DNA of 64,000 bases from Blautia sp. Marseille-P3087 (GCF_900120195.1 NZ_LT635539.1:2897941-2961940); one strand, 5' to 3'. Positions 8,725-16,814 are shown, counted from the stretch's first letter. Numbers and translations are program-made. Notes: generated from the sequence alone by a model not told the origin.

Positions 8725-9174
8725 ATGAAAAATAAGAAATGGATCTCACTGGCGGCAGCGATTGTTCTGACGGTGACTGCACTGCCGATGACGGCTTTTG
8801 CCGCAAAAAAAGACGGAGAAGAGAAACTTACAAAAGTCACTTTAAATGAAGTGGCTCATTCGATTTTTTATGCACCGCAGTATGTGGCGATTGAAGAGGG
8901 ATATTTTACGGAAGAAGGACTTGACCTGACACTGGTGACAGGATTTGGAGCTGATAAAGTATTGACAGCTCTGATTTCAGGCGAGGCAGATATCGGATTC
9001 ATGGGAGCGGAAGCGTCGATTTATGCATATCAGGAAGGGGCAACCGACCCGGCGGTGAACTTCGCACAGCTTACTCAGCGTGCAGGAAATTTCCTTGTGG
9101 CAAGAGAGAAAATGCAGGACTTTAAGTGGGAAGATTTGAAGGGAAAGAAAGTTCTTGGTGGACGTAAGGGTGGC
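8725..9174 (+). pseudogene. NMT1/THI5-like ABC substrate-binding protein, N-terminal fragment (split by integrated element)
   Basis: This codes for a signal peptide (MKNKKWISLAAAIVLTVTAL, ending in an AFA|AKK-type site, no lipobox cysteine) and the first lobe of an SsuA/TauA/THI5-type binding protein (IFYAPQYVAIEEGYFTEEGL; GEADIGFMG). At GGTGGC (9169-9174) the frame enters the mobile element and stops 18 bases later at 9190-9192. Joining base 9174 to base 16150 restores one open frame of 340 codons including the stop (339 residues), a normal family length. Ligands in this family include thiamine precursors, taurine, nitrate and sulfonates; none can be assigned. No permease or ATPase gene lies beside it. 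Confidence 0.9.
9169..9174 (+). other. Left attachment core (attL) of the integrated element
   Basis: GGTGGC at 9169-9174 is repeated exactly at 16144-16149. Collapsing the two copies rebuilds the interrupted host gene in frame (GGT GGC ATG CCG). Large serine recombinases cut at a 2-bp core, which would lie within these six bases. Confidence 0.85.
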
Positions 9175-9264
9175 GTACATATATCAATGTAAATTATGAG
9201 ACGATTGTGATTCTGTGTAACTGGGTGGATGGGATGAATAGTGCGAAGAATCTATAAAAGAAGT

Positions 9265-9299
9265 GGCGGAAATACCAGTAATGATATTTCCGCCGTTTT
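9265..9299 (+). terminator. Terminator at the left end of the element, serving the recombinase gene in the circular form
   Basis: GGCGGAAATA (9265-9274) and TATTTCCGCC (9285-9294) form a perfect 10-bp stem followed by GTTTT. In the integrated state no plus-strand gene of the element precedes it. In the predicted circle it follows the extended recombinase stop codon (TAA 9255-9257) by seven bases. Confidence 0.8.
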
Positions 9300-9472
9300 A
9301 CAACTCCGAATATCCTATCCAGAGCTACTTTGTGTTCATAGTATATGTTATAAAACCAAATTTTATGAAATGTAAAAAGGAACTCATCCAGAGCCCCTTT
9401 CCTTTGAATAAGTAATAATATCTTTCTCACTCCGGAAAAAGACTTCTTTGTACTTATATAATACTGGTTCAC

Positions 9473-10090
9473 TTACTCCTTGTCAATATTTATTTTTATC
9501 TTTGTAATATGTTCTGTCAAGGAAATATCATCTGACAATTCAAGAATTTTCCTTAGTTCAGCAAGTTCGTCTTGTGCCTTATTTCGTTCTTCTTTTATTT
9601 TTGAAATATATTGCAATTTATCATTCAATCGTTTGTTTAGATCAGAGTAATATCCCATAAGACCGACTGTTTTAGCAATCGCTTCATCAATTTTTTTCAT
9701 ATCTGTTTTTGGCAAAGAGCCTACAAGATCACCTAATCTTGCTTTGCTGACACACATCATATTGGATGTGTTTGCCTGACCATCAAGAATAATATTACCT
9801 GCTACATCTGTCTGCGGTGTAATATTTGCTACACAAGGTAAAGTACTGGTATCATGTGTAATTGGAATTACAATAGTGTTACCAGAACGGGAGTTAGCAA
9901 CGTCATTTTGAATAATAACCGCTGGCCTCTCCTTTTGCATTTCACTTCCAATTCCACAGCCGAAATTGCAACGATATACCTGTCCTCTTTTTATGGCTCT
10001 GGAACGGGCATTTTGTGCAATAGAATCTAAATATAGTTTGGTTTTTAGCCATTCCAACATTCTTTGAACTTGTCCAAGTTCAATTTTCAT
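9473..10090 (-). CDS. PemK/MazF-family toxin-like protein with C-terminal coiled coil
   Basis: About 205 residues. Residues 30-140 match the PemK/MazF fold: KRGQVYRCNFGCGIGSEMQK, ERPAVIIQNDVANSRSGNTI, VIPITHD, and a late MMCVSKARLGDLVG. MazF proteins are usually ribosome-independent mRNA endonucleases. There is an N-terminal helical extension of about 30 residues and a charged helical tail from about 150 (KEERNKAQDELAELRKILEL), probably a coiled coil. The start is ATG 10090 with GGGAGGT upstream, not the upstream in-frame start at 10111. No antitoxin-sized gene precedes it, which is odd for a type II system; the two-TM gene upstream is its only close partner. Confidence 0.82.
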   Translation of the reverse strand: MKIELGQVQRMLEWLKTKLYLDSIAQNARSRAIKRGQVYRCNFGCGIGSEMQKERPAVIIQNDVANSRSGNTIVIPITHDTSTLPCVANITPQTDVAGNIILDGQANTSNMMCVSKARLGDLVGSLPKTDMKKIDEAIAKTVGLMGYYSDLNKRLNDKLQYISKIKEERNKAQDELAELRKILELSDDISLTEHITKIKINIDKE

Positions 10091-10143
10091 TGTTATACCT
10101 CCCTTTTGCAAGTAAAAATTATTTTTATTAAATATGTTACTAT

Positions 10144-10818
10144 TTACATAATTGAAACATTTATTGCCCTTTTTCTTGCTTCTAACTGTGTGATGTGTCT
10201 TAAAACTTTATGGTTTAAACATGTTAATTCTTTGTCCATATCCTTGAATAATTCTCTTAGTTCATTAGATGTAATATTGTTTAAATCCAGTATCAGGATT
10301 TTATCTCTCAATTTTTCGTTTTTTTCGGAACAATTTTCAGCATCATATTCTAATTTGTCTTTTATATATTTATATGAATTGAATGGCAGAGAATAATCAA
10401 ATCTTCCCTGACTTATTTTCACATTTATATTATTTCCACAACATAATGTATCATAAATGTGATTATAAAATACTTCCTCGTCAACAAAATCACTCTGATT
10501 TTTGAGAATCATCTTTTGGTACATTTCTATATACTCTAACAAGTCTTTTTGTAATGAAGTTAGCCATTCAATTAAACATACAGTTCGATATAGTGTAATT
10601 GATTTTATCGTGGAAATCAAGCTAATAACCACGCCAGTTACTAATCCGGCAAAAATATTTGCAAATATAGATGATAGAAAAGTATTAGTTTTCATATATA
10701 TAACAGAACATATACATGCTATTATTGAAAGGATTAATATTATTCCGAATACCCAAATATGAGGTAAACTAGTATATATTTTAATACTTTTCCAAGCTTG
10801 TTTGATTTTATATTTCAT
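10144..10818 (-). CDS. Two-transmembrane-segment protein of unknown function
   Basis: 224 residues, not recognised. There are two strong hydrophobic segments near the N-terminus (IWVFGIILILSIIACICSVI, about residues 21-40, and a second at about 50-70 ending GVVISLIS), a short loop, then a mostly helical, probably cytoplasmic region of about 150 residues with a final basic/hydrophobic segment. AAGGAAG precedes the ATG. It lies 53 bases upstream of the MazF-like gene on the same strand, so the two are probably co-transcribed. The layout (small membrane protein plus possible RNase) would suit an addiction or phage-defence cargo, but this is inference from position only. Confidence 0.7.
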   Translation of the reverse strand: MKYKIKQAWKSIKIYTSLPHIWVFGIILILSIIACICSVIYMKTNTFLSSIFANIFAGLVTGVVISLISTIKSITLYRTVCLIEWLTSLQKDLLEYIEMYQKMILKNQSDFVDEEVFYNHIYDTLCCGNNINVKISQGRFDYSLPFNSYKYIKDKLEYDAENCSEKNEKLRDKILILDLNNITSNELRELFKDMDKELTCLNHKVLRHITQLEARKRAINVSIM

Positions 10819-11106
10819 ATTCTTCCTTTTCTATTTTACTCTGGGTCATCCAATAGGGGCGAGTAGCATCCCTGTTGGCACACGATTTTCCGTCAGGAAA
10901 GTCTAGTGTGTTATACCTTTATGAAATTGTGGCTGCCGGGAAGAAATTCTATATCCTTGCGATTATCCAAAATTCCCGGCATTCTGTGCTGCAAGGTACT
11001 CCGTAAAGGAGTTGCCTGAAAGAACAGAACTGAGTCTGCATATTAGCATGACAATGCTGTTATTCAGACGATGCCACATTTAAAGAAAGGTATATCCATA
11101 CTTCCG
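10819..11106. other. Gene-free stretch with nested inverted repeats; possible oriT/mobilization remnant
   Basis: No credible ORF. GCCGGGAA and TTCCCGGC flank an AT-rich loop (about 10937-10980). A CACAC...GTGTG pair encloses TTTTCC...GGAAAG (about 10879-10911). A GTTGCCTGAAAG/CAGAACTG stretch near 11010-11030 resembles a related stretch at 12197-12220. Such structures are typical of plasmid/transposon origins of transfer, but no nick site was identified. Confidence 0.35.
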
Positions 11107-11946
11107 TTAGCCATCCTCTGAATTTTTCTCAGATACACTATTGTTACAGATATATTTTGCCAAATTCTGTACCATTGCAAGACCTTCATCAGTCAGATTT
11201 GTTGTCTGTCCCATATAAAACGCTACTGCATTTGCTACGTCAGTACTTGTAATATCAGAAGCCGGCTTATCAGGCAATGCGTCCCGAATCATCTGTACCG
11301 CTTCGGCTGTAGCAACCGTTTTTGTTGGTTCTTTTTTCTGTATACCAGATTTAACATCACGTAATATTGCCATAAACTGAATCTTGATTTTTTCGATATC
11401 CGCTTCATTCGCACCTAATTTTTGTGAGCTTAAAAACTGCTTATCTTTTATAATCTCTTTTCTTTTTGAGGGTTCTGCAGTCATCAGATCAGTCAGTTGA
11501 TCAACAGCCAAATTAATGACCTTATTTCGTGCCATTATACCCTCAGCAATGGTATCATCAAAATAATTCCGAATCATAATACATAATTTTGGAAAATGTT
11601 CATGTTCCAATAATCGGTTTAAAATATCTACATCTATTCTTCTGGTAATCAGTCTCGTTACCGCTTCTTCCGACAGTCTAAGTTCTGATATATCATAACT
11701 TTTGGGTGAAGTAATCTGAGTGATTCCAAGCAGATAATCAGTAGAAACATGAAAAAACCTGGCGGCATCTATTACAATGCTTATATTAGGATTTTTTGTT
11801 TCACCGCTCTCTATACGACTGATTTGTGAATGAGTCACATGAAGCTGATCAGCCAACTGTTTTTGGCTTAAATCATGGTCTTTCCGCAAATTACTCAATC
11901 GGTATGCAAGACTTGTTTCATCTTCTATTAAATCAGATTTTCCCAT
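11107..11946 (-). CDS. XRE family transcriptional regulator of the element
   Basis: About 279 residues. The helix-turn-helix is at about residues 14-70: LSQKQLADQLHVTHSQISRI then ESGETKNPN and FFHVSTDYLLGIT, a classic Cro/cI-like domain. The rest (about 200 residues) is helical and not recognised. The start is fixed by AGGAGGTGA before ATG 11946; the frame is open upstream, but an earlier start would ignore this site. It faces away from the primase/mob fragments, so the 325-base region between them probably holds divergent promoters and its operator. It probably represses element genes (inference). Confidence 0.85.
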   Translation of the reverse strand: MGKSDLIEDETSLAYRLSNLRKDHDLSQKQLADQLHVTHSQISRIESGETKNPNISIVIDAARFFHVSTDYLLGITQITSPKSYDISELRLSEEAVTRLITRRIDVDILNRLLEHEHFPKLCIMIRNYFDDTIAEGIMARNKVINLAVDQLTDLMTAEPSKRKEIIKDKQFLSSQKLGANEADIEKIKIQFMAILRDVKSGIQKKEPTKTVATAEAVQMIRDALPDKPASDITSTDVANAVAFYMGQTTNLTDEGLAMVQNLAKYICNNSVSEKNSEDG

Positions 11947-12271
11947 TGTTTCGTCACCTCCTAAACTACTTCCATTATATCTGTGCCTGTGCAAATTTGC
12001 AATTTTTTATCAAATCGTATTCGTGATTTTCATTGTACGTGAATAAATCAGGGGTGCGATTTTTTCATGCTAAACTGTCAACATGATCGATCAGACAGAA
12101 CCTTGAAAACTAAATGACCGTTCCGGAACTTTATAAACCGCCACGATTTTCTGATCAGAAAAGAGCGCTCACAAAGAGACGACACAGCGCCGAGAAGGGT
12201 TGCCTGTCAGGAAAGGAACTGGATAAAACGGCACAGCTTTAAATTCAAACTTAAATCAGGAGGAAAATAGA
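11947..12271. other. Intergenic control region of the element (325 bases without a gene)
   Basis: It lies between the divergent XRE gene and the primase fragment. It contains TTTCTGATCAGAAA (about 12151-12164), a perfect 14-base palindrome and a candidate operator, a CCTTGAAAACTAAATGACCG stretch of the kind common before mobilization genes, and GTTGCCTGTCAGGAAAGGAAC (seen as a shorter relative near 11010). AGGAGG precedes the primase ATG. No small gene is convincing. Confidence 0.4.
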
Positions 12272-12480
12272 ATGAGATTATTTGAAACAATAAAAGAAAC
12301 TGTAACAGTCGGACAGGCTGCCGAATATTATGGCATGAAAATTGGAAGAAACAACATGATCTGTTGCCTATTTCATAATGACCATTACCCAAGTATGAAA
12401 CTAAACACAACTTATTACTACTGCTTTGGCTGTGGTGCTACCGGAGATGTGATCCAGTTTGTTGCAAATCTATTCGGACT
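12272..12480 (+). pseudogene. CHC2 zinc-finger primase, N-terminal fragment
   Basis: The frame starts at ATG 12272 with AGGAGG upstream and codes for a CHC2-type DNA primase zinc finger: C at NMICCLFHNDHYPSMK, then YYYCFGCGATGDVIQFVANL (the CxxC half). After QFVANLFGL the primase similarity stops abruptly, near 12480, and the frame runs about 18 codons into the relaxase sequence out of frame. A full element primase would be several hundred residues longer. The gene is a deletion-truncated remnant. Confidence 0.85.
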
Positions 12481-13089
12481 GTGGTGCATATGGACGAGAA
12501 AACTCCACATATGCACCTTTCTTTTGTCCCGATAACTCAGGATGGAAGACTTTGTGCAAAAGAGATTCTTGGAAATAAGAAAAAGCTGACCTGGTGGCAA
12601 GATGAGTTCTGGAAACACATGGTAGAAAAATATCCAGATCTGGAACGTGGAGAAGCTGCCAGCATGACCGGGCGTGAACATATTCCGCCACGACTTTTTA
12701 AAGAAGCAGCATATCTTACTCGGCAGGCTAAACAGATTACAGATTTACTAGAAAACACAAATCTCTTTAATGCTGGTAAAAATACAGACAAAGCAGTGGA
12801 ACTTTTACAGAAATTCTTTCTTGCAATGGAGAACTTTCAGACACAGGTTCGCAAATATGATAAGACGATTAGTTCCTTAAAGTCAGATAATGTATCATTA
12901 AAAAGGCAGACACAGGATTTAAGCAGACAGGTAAAAGAAGCAACGTCCAGCAGTATACGAAAGAAAATGGATGATGCCAGACTCAGAGCCGATTATGAAA
13001 ATCTCCAGAAGCTGATGGGACGTATTCCACCAGAAATACTGGACCTGGCAAAACGAGGACAATTAAACCATTCAGATCGTGAACGGTAA
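12480..13089 (+). pseudogene. MobV/Pre-type relaxase, C-terminal fragment
   Basis: Starting at the codons for VVHMDEKTPHMHLSFVPI this is the third conserved motif of Mob/Pre relaxases (HxDExTPHxH, the metal-binding histidines), followed by a typical GREHIPPRLF region and a coiled-coil tail (residues about 120-180, VSLKRQTQDLSRQVKEATSS). The N-terminal motifs, including the catalytic region, are missing. The sequence is joined directly, in a different frame, to the primase fragment. An ATG lies within this motif (12490), but translation from it would give an inactive protein. Stop at 13087-13089. Confidence 0.85.
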
Positions 13090-13098
13090 AATTATTTT

Positions 13099-13131
13099 AA
13101 AGTGGACAGACACGAAAACTGTCCACTTTTT
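13099..13131 (+). terminator. Terminator after the relaxase fragment
   Basis: AAAGTGGACAG (13099-13109) pairs perfectly with CTGTCCACTTT (13119-13129) around a 9-base loop and runs into a T-rich tail. It shows that the mob gene was once the end of a transcript. Confidence 0.85.
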
Positions 13132-13174
13132 ATATGATAGTTATAGAAAAATTAACAGAAAGGATGTGATAGCC

Positions 13175-13357
13175 TTGCGTAAGCCAACGTATTATCTCTG
13201 GCGTGATGATTTTTCTTCACAGGAAGAATTTGAAGCTGAACGCAAGAAATATGCGAATATCGGCTTTCGAGTTGTCACATTTCTGGATGGGAATTCAAAC
13301 ACCAATATTCATGATGGAATCAAAGCACTGATTAAAAATCACTGGGATAGTGTATAA
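13175..13357 (+). CDS. Small conserved-type hypothetical protein of the element (60 aa)
   Basis: Best start is TTG 13175, with AGAAAGGA about 10 bases upstream, giving about 60 residues beginning with an RKPTYYLWRDDFSSQEEFEA segment and containing FRVVTFLDG. A GTG at 13166 is possible but sits too close to the ribosome site. It is charged, has no membrane segment and no recognised domain. It lies just after the mob terminator, which places it among element accessory genes. The function is unknown. Confidence 0.5.
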   Translation: MRKPTYYLWRDDFSSQEEFEAERKKYANIGFRVVTFLDGNSNTNIHDGIKALIKNHWDSV

Positions 13358-13394
13358 TTTAACCAGTGTTTTAATTATACGAACTGGAAGTTAT

Positions 13395-14027
13395 CTAAAT
13401 CTTTCTTATAGGATGTCTAATAACAGTTTTCCATTTTTCCGGAGCAACCTTTCTTGCATCAGACAGATATATTTCATGATGTAATCTTTCCATATTCATA
13501 TCATTAACATATCCATTCTGCTCCAAATACGCATCCATAAGTGCAACAGTTGCAGGTTCATCATCAAATGCTCCCAAATGCATTATTTGAACACACAATC
13601 CCTCATCAATAGTCAAAAACTCTGCCGATGAACAATCGATTTTTTTCTTTTTAGTCGCTGTTTCAACTGCCCATTCAAAATTTTTTTGATTTATAAAATC
13701 AGGCAGTCGAATAACTGAAATCCAATTAAATGAATCTTTATCAGCATAGTTTATACCATGTATATTTTCCTGCCACCAAAATCCTTCGAGTGGTGGAACT
13801 ACATATTCAAAAAAACCTTCAATTTTATAATCTGTTTTGTAACTCATTCTCAAAGTATATGCAACTGCATATAATACACTAATTGCCTGCTGGTATGCCC
13901 CACCTTCTTCGTTTGGATTACCCGTTCCTCTGACTGCAATATAATTTGCTTTAGGAACAGTTACAATCGCTGGTTTATTTTTAGGCATATAAAACTCTTT
14001 ATATTCTTTCTTAAAATCAAAAGCCAT
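13395..14027 (-). CDS. GyrI-like small-molecule-binding domain protein
   Basis: 210 residues. The opening (AIVTVPKANYIAVRGTGNPN at about 19-38, then EEGGAYQQAISVLYAVAYTL) and the later FDDEPATVALMDAYLEQNGY and HHEIYLSDARK match the stand-alone GyrI-like family (SHS2/AraC-effector-binding fold), whose members bind or degrade hydrophobic small molecules and toxins. It starts at ATG 14027. It is a single-gene unit facing the recombinase gene across a 192-base AT-rich spacer. As cargo it could give protection against a toxic compound; that is inference from the family. Confidence 0.75.
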   Translation of the reverse strand: MAFDFKKEYKEFYMPKNKPAIVTVPKANYIAVRGTGNPNEEGGAYQQAISVLYAVAYTLRMSYKTDYKIEGFFEYVVPPLEGFWWQENIHGINYADKDSFNWISVIRLPDFINQKNFEWAVETATKKKKIDCSSAEFLTIDEGLCVQIMHLGAFDDEPATVALMDAYLEQNGYVNDMNMERLHHEIYLSDARKVAPEKWKTVIRHPIRKI

Positions 14028-14138
14028 AACTATCTCCTTAAATTGCTATTTTTAAAATTATATCAAATTCTACATGTTTCCGCAATCAAACAAACGCATC
14101 TAACACTATCTGTTTCTAAGAATCCTAAAATTTTGTTA

Positions 14139-14167
14139 TATACATTTTTTAATTTTAGATATATAAT
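14139..14167 (+). promoter_or_regulatory. Candidate promoter of the recombinase gene
   Basis: TATACA at 14139-14144 and TATAAT at 14162-14167 are 17 bases apart, about 50 bases before the ATG. The region is very AT-rich, so other pairs are possible. Confidence 0.4.
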
Positions 14168-14219
14168 ATAATTACATAGTGCTTAATAAATATATTTACA
14201 TTCAAAGAAAGGAACATCT

Positions 14220-16169
14220 ATGAATGCAGGATACGTCCGTCTCTCCAGAGACGATGATAAAAGGAATTATGTTTCCATAGAAAATCAAAAGCTGATTATC
14301 AACCAGTATGCAGCAGATCATGGTATGGTTATTGACCGCTGGTATGAAGATGATGGCATTTCCGGCTATATCTTTGACAGACCGGGATTTCAGCAGATGA
14401 TGGCTGATCTGGATAAAGATATTGATACCGTATATGTCAAAGACTTTTCACGTCTTGGCAGACACAATGCAAAGGTTCTGCTGCTTCTGGATGAATTTCA
14501 GGAACGTGGCAAGCATCTGGTTGTGATTGACGATAATTATGATTCTATGGATTCCAGTGACGATACGATTGGTATTAAGACATGGTTTAATGAACGATAT
14601 GTCAAAGACACCAGTAAAAAAATCAAGCGTGCCATAGGAGCCAGACAGAAAGAGGGAACACTGATTACAAGACCGCCGTTTGGCTATCGCCGCAATGAAA
14701 AAGATAAGACTGTTCTGGAAATCGTACCAAAAGAAGCAGAATATATTAAACAAATTTATGACTTATATCTTTCCGGTTCCGGCTACCGCAAGATTGCCAC
14801 GTATCTGACCGAACAGGGCGCACCCACTCCCTCTATGATACAGCGTGAACGTGAAATAGAAGAAGGCAGACTGTCTAAAAGACAGGTAGCTTCTAAATGG
14901 TCTGATGCTATGATAAAAGAAATACTGGATAATGATTTTTACATTGGTACTTTTCGTTTGAAAAAACGTGCAAGAAATACGGTTCATGGAAAAGATAAAC
15001 GTGTGCCAAAGGAAGAACAATGTATTTTTGAGAATCATCACCCGGCAATTATTGATAAGGCTACCTTTGCGTTGGTACAGGAATTAAAGGAAAAACGTAA
15101 CCGTACCAATTATCGGGGAAGCCGGGGGCAGTGGCTTGGCTCAGAGATTCCGAATCCTTTTGGCAGTTGCCTGTTCTGTAAAGACTGTGGCAGCCGCCTT
15201 ACACCAATTAAACGCAAAACTTCCAGCAAGGAACGGAAATATTACATCTGTACCACTTATAACACCAAAGGCAGACGTTATTGCTCCAAGGCACATTTAA
15301 TTGAAGAAGATGATCTGATGGAAGATGTTCTGACTTATATCAAGATGTGTCGAAATGCTCTCTGTGAAGTTATTTCCACTTATGATTTAAAGGATTTTGA
15401 AGCAGAGAAAAAAACAATAGCGGAAAAACGGCAGGAACTGCACACAACTATCAATGAGCGAAAAAGTCAACTGAAAGTTCTGCTTACCCAAAAAGTAAAA
15501 GATCTGGCTGTCGCTGCAGGAAATGAAGATTTAATCAACGAAACGTATGATTCCATGCAGAAAGACTTATTTGCTCAGATTCATGGTCTGGAAATGCAGA
15601 TAAAAGAACTGAATGAAACTGCCATAGAAACGCCTGATGTAAAGGATAAACTAAAAAATGCTCTTGAGGTGGTAGATAAAATCATTGCAGGAGGCAGCCT
15701 TGACCGAAGAGACATTGAACTTCTGATTGAAAAAATCGTAGTGGACGAAGACGGGATGCCGGAAATTACACTGAAATACGGCTTGTCTAATCTGATTAGT
15801 TACAGTCCTGCTGATGAAATGAACCGAAGAGAAAATACCATGATTGCGATTGTGATGAAACTGATTGCTGAGGATGAACGTGGATTTTCTTCTGCAAAAT
15901 ATCTGTCAGAGCATATTACTGATCTGGGATTCAAGAAAACAAAACAGAGTATCCTTCCATATATTGAGCTGATGAAGGAACTTGGAATTCTTGAAGCCAC
16001 AGATAATCCATTGAAGCCATACAATATTGTAAAGTCAAAAGAAGAAATCACGCAGCTTACCAAAGACTATCTGCCGGATGTATCAGCAGAAACCACTGCG
16101 AAACAGCTAGCAGATGATTATTTACATGGTATTAGTGACGACAGGTGGCATGCCGGAAATGGTATTTGA
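14220..16169 (+). CDS. Large serine recombinase of the element; C-terminus replaced by host-encoded residues
   Basis: 649 residues as integrated. The N-terminal resolvase domain (about 1-140) has the catalytic Ser9 in YVRLSRDDD and downstream KDFSRLGRH; a recombinase domain (about 150-270, PPFGYRRN) follows, then a zinc ribbon (CLFCKDCG about 317-324, later C residues near YICTTY and RYCSK) and a coiled coil. The family integrates and excises DNA through short att cores. Residues 1-643 are encoded by the element; the last six (HAGNGI) and the stop are read from the host gene beyond the right core. In the circle the same frame continues through 9175-9254 (27 different codons) to TAA 9255-9257. 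GAAAGGAAC precedes the ATG. Confidence 0.93.
   Translation: MNAGYVRLSRDDDKRNYVSIENQKLIINQYAADHGMVIDRWYEDDGISGYIFDRPGFQQMMADLDKDIDTVYVKDFSRLGRHNAKVLLLLDEFQERGKHLVVIDDNYDSMDSSDDTIGIKTWFNERYVKDTSKKIKRAIGARQKEGTLITRPPFGYRRNEKDKTVLEIVPKEAEYIKQIYDLYLSGSGYRKIATYLTEQGAPTPSMIQREREIEEGRLSKRQVASKWSDAMIKEILDNDFYIGTFRLKKRARNTVHGKDKRVPKEEQCIFENHHPAIIDKATFALVQELKEKRNRTNYRGSRGQWLGSEIPNPFGSCLFCKDCGSRLTPIKRKTSSKERKYYICTTYNTKGRRYCSKAHLIEEDDLMEDVLTYIKMCRNALCEVISTYDLKDFEAEKKTIAEKRQELHTTINERKSQLKVLLTQKVKDLAVAAGNEDLINETYDSMQKDLFAQIHGLEMQIKELNETAIETPDVKDKLKNALEVVDKIIAGGSLDRRDIELLIEKIVVDEDGMPEITLKYGLSNLISYSPADEMNRRENTMIAIVMKLIAEDERGFSSAKYLSEHITDLGFKKTKQSILPYIELMKELGILEATDNPLKPYNIVKSKEEITQLTKDYLPDVSAETTAKQLADDYLHGISDDRWHAGNGI
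16144..16149 (+). other. Right attachment core (attR) of the integrated element
   Basis: GGTGGC identical to 9169-9174. It lies inside the recombinase reading frame (codons AGG TGG CAT span it) and also in frame with the C-terminal fragment of the host gene. Confidence 0.85.
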
Positions 16170-16719
16170 ATACATTCTCCGCAAAAACGGTCTTGATCCG
16201 CAGAAAGATTTGACGATTGATCAGAGCATTGATTTCGGCTCGACAGCGGCCGCTTTTACAGGAGATAAATCGGCTGATTTTACCGTTGAATTTGAGCCAT
16301 CTGCAACGGCACTGGAGAAAGAGGGTGCCGGATATGTAGTTGCCTCGCTGGGAGTAGATTCTGGTTATGTGCCGTACACTTCTTACAGTGCGAAGACCAG
16401 TTATATGGAAAAGAATCCGGAAATCATCCAGAAATTTACCAATGCGCTCCAAAAAGGCATGGAATATGTGCAGAGCCACACACCGGAAGAGATTGCCGAA
16501 GTCATTGCACCGCAGTTTGCGGAAACAGATCTCGACATAGTCACGACGATCGTGAAACGTTATTATGAGCAGGATACCTGGAAAGCTGACCTGATTTTTG
16601 AAAAAGAAAGCTTCGAACTTCTGGAGGATATTCTTGAAGATTCCGGAGAACTGAACAAGCGTGTATTATACGAAGATCTTGTGACAACTGAATACGCTGC
16701 AAAAGCAGCAGAAAAATAA
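16150..16719 (+). pseudogene. NMT1/THI5-like ABC substrate-binding protein, C-terminal fragment
   Basis: This is the second half of the gene broken at 9174. It reads MPEMVFEYILRKNGLDPQKD onward and includes second-lobe features such as FTGDKSADFTVEFEPSATAL and VPYTSYSAKTSYMEKNPEII, ending in EYAAKAAEK at TAA 16717-16719. The frame is intact and undecayed, which suggests a recent insertion or one that excises from time to time. Its first codons overlap the last codons of the recombinase in another frame. No start codon with a ribosome site is apparent, so it is unlikely to be translated alone. Confidence 0.9.
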
Positions 16720-16814
16720 GTTTATTCTTTTGTGGTCGAGATAAGATGATTCCAATACGGAGAGGATACTTTTTTAATAAAGTAGATTTTTTTCAGGACA
16801 GAGAAAATCAGAAA

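Larger units (their letters stand above)
9175..16149 (+). mobile_element. Integrated element with large serine recombinase (6,975 bp), decayed mobilization genes
   Basis: The borders come from the split host gene: 9174 and 16150 join in frame. Contents in order: terminator (9265-9299), PemK/MazF-like toxin (-), two-TM protein (-), XRE regulator (-), primase fragment (+), MobV relaxase fragment (+), 60-residue protein (+), GyrI-like protein (-), large serine recombinase (+). The element is visibly more AT-rich than its surroundings. It resembles the small mobilizable elements of Lachnospiraceae that integrate through TnpX/TndX-type recombinases. The relaxase and primase are broken by one internal deletion, so it can probably excise but cannot mobilise itself without help (inference). 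Confidence 0.9.

Noticed and set aside
9194..9472. Minus-strand 92-codon ORF at the left end of the element
   Set aside because: Covers the terminator and the predicted recombinase extension, has no good ribosome site and no protein-like composition.
12000..12120. CCTTGAAAACTAAATGACCG stretch as an rRNA operon remnant
   Set aside because: Similar phrases occur near rRNA genes, but no 16S or 23S sequence follows; in mobile elements this wording is common before mobilization genes.
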